Assembly (NCBI GenBank): GCA_020628815.1
Contig: JAHDEN010000056.1
Coordinates: forward strand, 1-33,112
Reading direction: 5' to 3'
DNA: 33,112 nt
Source of the DNA: Chloroflexota bacterium
GTDB lineage: Bacteria; Chloroflexota; Anaerolineae; Promineifilales; Promineifilaceae
Every line of letters begins with the position of its first letter. Within the stretch, counting starts at the first letter, position 1. The notes under the pieces were generated by a model that saw only the letters and a list, made by a program, of their open reading frames with translations, was not told where the DNA came from and did no database searches. Made by a program: the position numbers and the translations under genes. Below are positions 31,554-33,112 of this stretch, piece after piece.

Positions 31554-32802
31554 GCGTTACCTCCGGCCGTTTTGCGAACGGGGTCAACAGCACAAAAACA
31601 GCATAGATGCCGATAAACAGGGTAATGGATGGGGTATAGCTGCCGGTTAAATCAAACAAAGCCCCCATCACAAACGGCCCCAAACTAGACCCGGCAACTT
31701 GAGCGGTAAAAATTGATCCCCTAATTTTGCCCAGATGCTCTCGGCCGAAGTATCTGGCCCAGAGCGGCCCTACCACTCCGTTGTAAAGTGAGCCAACAAT
31801 CCCATAAAAAATCGCATAAATGGTCGCCAGCTCGATTGAACCGACGAACAGCAGCAGTATCAGCGCCGCCGTTTGCCCCACCATGCTCACCACGATGAGC
31901 CAGCGCAACGGCAGCCGATCAGCCAGCCATCCGGCCGGAAGCTGTGCGATGGCACCGGTTAGCCCAACCATCGCCAACACGCTGACCGTTTGTGCTTCGG
32001 TTAACCCTAACTCAACAAACAGAAACAGAGAATTGAAGGCGACGGCGGTTCCGATCATGCTAACCGCAAACATCATCGCGGCGATGATCCAGTAAGCCGG
32101 GGTCCGCATCGCCTGTGGCAGGGTGAATTGAAGCCCGGTGAATGTTTCTTGTGATGCGGTGTCAAGATTCGGGGCGGCTGGAATACCGTCTAGCTGTTGT
32201 CCCACCTCTTCTGGGCGATTGATATACAAGAACAAAATAAGTGGCAACATGACAGCCACGACGATGCCGCCCAAAATCGGGTAGGTTAAGCGCCATCCTA
32301 CCAAATTAATGAGCCAGAAAATAAGCGGCGGAGCACCGGCCGAGGCCAGCGAAAAGCCGACCCCCATCACCCCGTTTGCAAACCCTAGATTTTTATCAAA
32401 CCACATGGCCGCAGTGTTAGACGAGAGCAGGCTAAGCGCCCCTTGGCCAAACATGCGCAAAAACAGAAAAGCGATAAACAGGGTCCAAAACCCACTGACA
32501 AAGCCGGTATAAACGCACACCAATCCGAAAATCACAGTCACAATGCCCATGATTCGCTTAATGCCAAAGCGATCCATTTGCGCACCAACATAGGTCATGA
32601 CCAACGATGCGAGAAACGTACCGAGGGCGTAAGCGCCGGTTTGCTGGGTTCGGGTCAGGTTCAATGCCGTTTCAAACGATGGGGTAAACAGTGATACTCC
32701 GGCCGTTTGCCCCGGCATGGTCATTATTCCGCCAATCGTGGCGATGGCGAGCATAACCCAGCCGTAGAAAAATTTCCGGTTTTGATGAATAATTTTTTTC
32801 AT
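31546..32802 (-). CDS. MFS transporter (first of a pair)
   Basis: A 418-residue major facilitator transporter. Motif A reads 'GAQMDRFGIKRIM' after helix 2, and the repeat of motif A between helices 8 and 9 reads 'GWLADRLPLRWL'. The opening 'RKFFYGWVMLAIATIGGIM' and 'SLFTPSFETALNLTR' resemble the monocarboxylate/oxalate-formate antiporter branch. The substrate is unknown, probably a small organic acid. On the minus strand TACAAT ends 11 bases before the ATG, so the leader would be only a few bases long. It starts a two-gene operon with the overlapping MFS gene. Confidence 0.9.
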   Translation of the reverse strand: MKKIIHQNRKFFYGWVMLAIATIGGIMTMPGQTAGVSLFTPSFETALNLTRTQQTGAYALGTFLASLVMTYVGAQMDRFGIKRIMGIVTVIFGLVCVYTGFVSGFWTLFIAFLFLRMFGQGALSLLSSNTAAMWFDKNLGFANGVMGVGFSLASAGAPPLIFWLINLVGWRLTYPILGGIVVAVMLPLILFLYINRPEEVGQQLDGIPAAPNLDTASQETFTGLQFTLPQAMRTPAYWIIAAMMFAVSMIGTAVAFNSLFLFVELGLTEAQTVSVLAMVGLTGAIAQLPAGWLADRLPLRWLIVVSMVGQTAALILLLFVGSIELATIYAIFYGIVGSLYNGVVGPLWARYFGREHLGKIRGSIFTAQVAGSSLGPFVMGALFDLTGSYTPSITLFIGIYAVFVLLTPFAKRPEVTLE

Positions 32803-32818
32803 GCGGGGGGAAATTGTA
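32803..32818 (-). promoter_or_regulatory. -10 box close to the MFS operon start
   Basis: On the minus strand TACAAT (32818 down to 32813) lies 10 bases before the ATG, with a C-rich spacer. The expected leader is only about three bases. A -35 is not convincing. Confidence 0.45.
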
Positions 32819-32901
32819 CTGGTTACTTACGGTAAATTACCTGAGAAGATGATACTCTTTTATGCAATTCGCAATCTGAACTCATTTGATCATCAGCATT
32901 T

Positions 32902-33112
32902 ATGGAAATCATCGACTTTCACACACATTTAGGCGATATCTTGTTTCATCGAGAAAAATCGCTCATTTGGGAAACAGGCATCCGCAAACGGCCGGACTGG
33001 AACGATGTCTACGAACGGTTTAACTGGCCCGAGTGGTCCACGTTCCATCGACTGTTCGGCTCAGTTACCCACCGGCTTAACATTTTGGCCGGTCAAAATC
33101 GCAATCGAACCG
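32902..33112 (+). CDS. Amidohydrolase-family protein (5' part only)
   Basis: The first 70 codons of a gene cut by the right edge, starting at the ATG at 32902. The translation opens MEIIDFHTHLGDILFHRE: the H-x-H of 'DFHTHLGD' is the first metal-binding motif of the amidohydrolase (type 2) superfamily. The next residues 'FNWPEWSTFHRLFGSVTHRLNILAGQN' (abbreviated) are not diagnostic. The substrate cannot be judged from this fragment. It diverges from the MFS operon and no Shine-Dalgarno is clear. Confidence 0.72.
   Translation, partial: MEIIDFHTHLGDILFHREKSLIWETGIRKRPDWNDVYERFNWPEWSTFHRLFGSVTHRLNILAGQNRNRT

Noticed and set aside
1..33112. CGGCCG sites as a CRISPR array or restriction system
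   Set aside because: The sites are dispersed without regular spacing, and no Cas, methylase or endonuclease operon is present.

Overview
This 33.1 kb window looks like chromosomal DNA of a Chloroflexota bacterium, probably Anaerolineae-like. That is inferred, not proven. The hints are secreted proteins with Thr/Pro-rich 'TPTPTP'-type linkers, IPT/CARDB cell-surface proteins, C-rich near-leaderless promoters, and a gene mix of DUF1992, an M50 protease with a soluble N-domain, a ThDP-dependent 2-oxoglutarate dehydrogenase and an MtaD-like deaminase. Base composition appears balanced, yet the palindrome CGGCCG occurs about 125 times by hand count, roughly once per 260 bp, in genes, gaps and even the RNase P RNA. 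No phage, insertion sequence, CRISPR array or restriction system is visible.

Layout. 1-4175 (all minus): the 5' end of a DUF1304 membrane protein, an Ig-like-repeat lipoprotein, an M23-peptidase lipoprotein and a PH-domain membrane protein with its own terminator. 4176-8636 (plus): an IPT/CARDB surface protein, a MacB/FtsX-type permease and an overlapping unknown protein that resembles a PD-(D/E)XK nuclease. 8724-9098 (minus): a small DUF4870-like membrane protein. 9347-15624 (plus): an orphan sensor histidine kinase, an ABC-F ATPase, a dephospho-CoA kinase fused to a GNAT domain, a 69-residue membrane protein and an M50 site-2-type protease.

15984-19636 (minus): an amidohydrolase fused to a CYTH domain, then (upstream in transcription) a small unknown protein and a GT4 glycosyltransferase. 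19637-20334 is a 698-base AT-rich gap. 20335-24519 (plus): the E1 and E2 subunits of 2-oxoglutarate dehydrogenase, ended by a strong terminator; the E3 gene is not here. 24654-25586: an NAD-dependent sugar epimerase, followed by a bidirectional terminator and a minus-strand tRNA-Leu(GAG). 25902-29733 (plus): a PgeF/YfiH laccase-domain protein, an alpha/beta hydrolase, the RNase P RNA, a DUF1992 protein and a two-module lipoprotein. 29734-30338 is a 605-base gap rich in inverted repeats. 30339-32802 (minus): two MFS transporters with overlapping ends, facing a truncated amidohydrolase at the right edge.

Most genes are housekeeping or cell-envelope functions. The less ordinary content is two domain fusions (deaminase-CYTH and CoaE-GNAT), the nuclease-like unknown protein, a recurring arrangement in which a -10 box sits 7-8 bases before the start codon, the repeat-rich gap near 30 kb, and the iterated CGGCCG palindrome.
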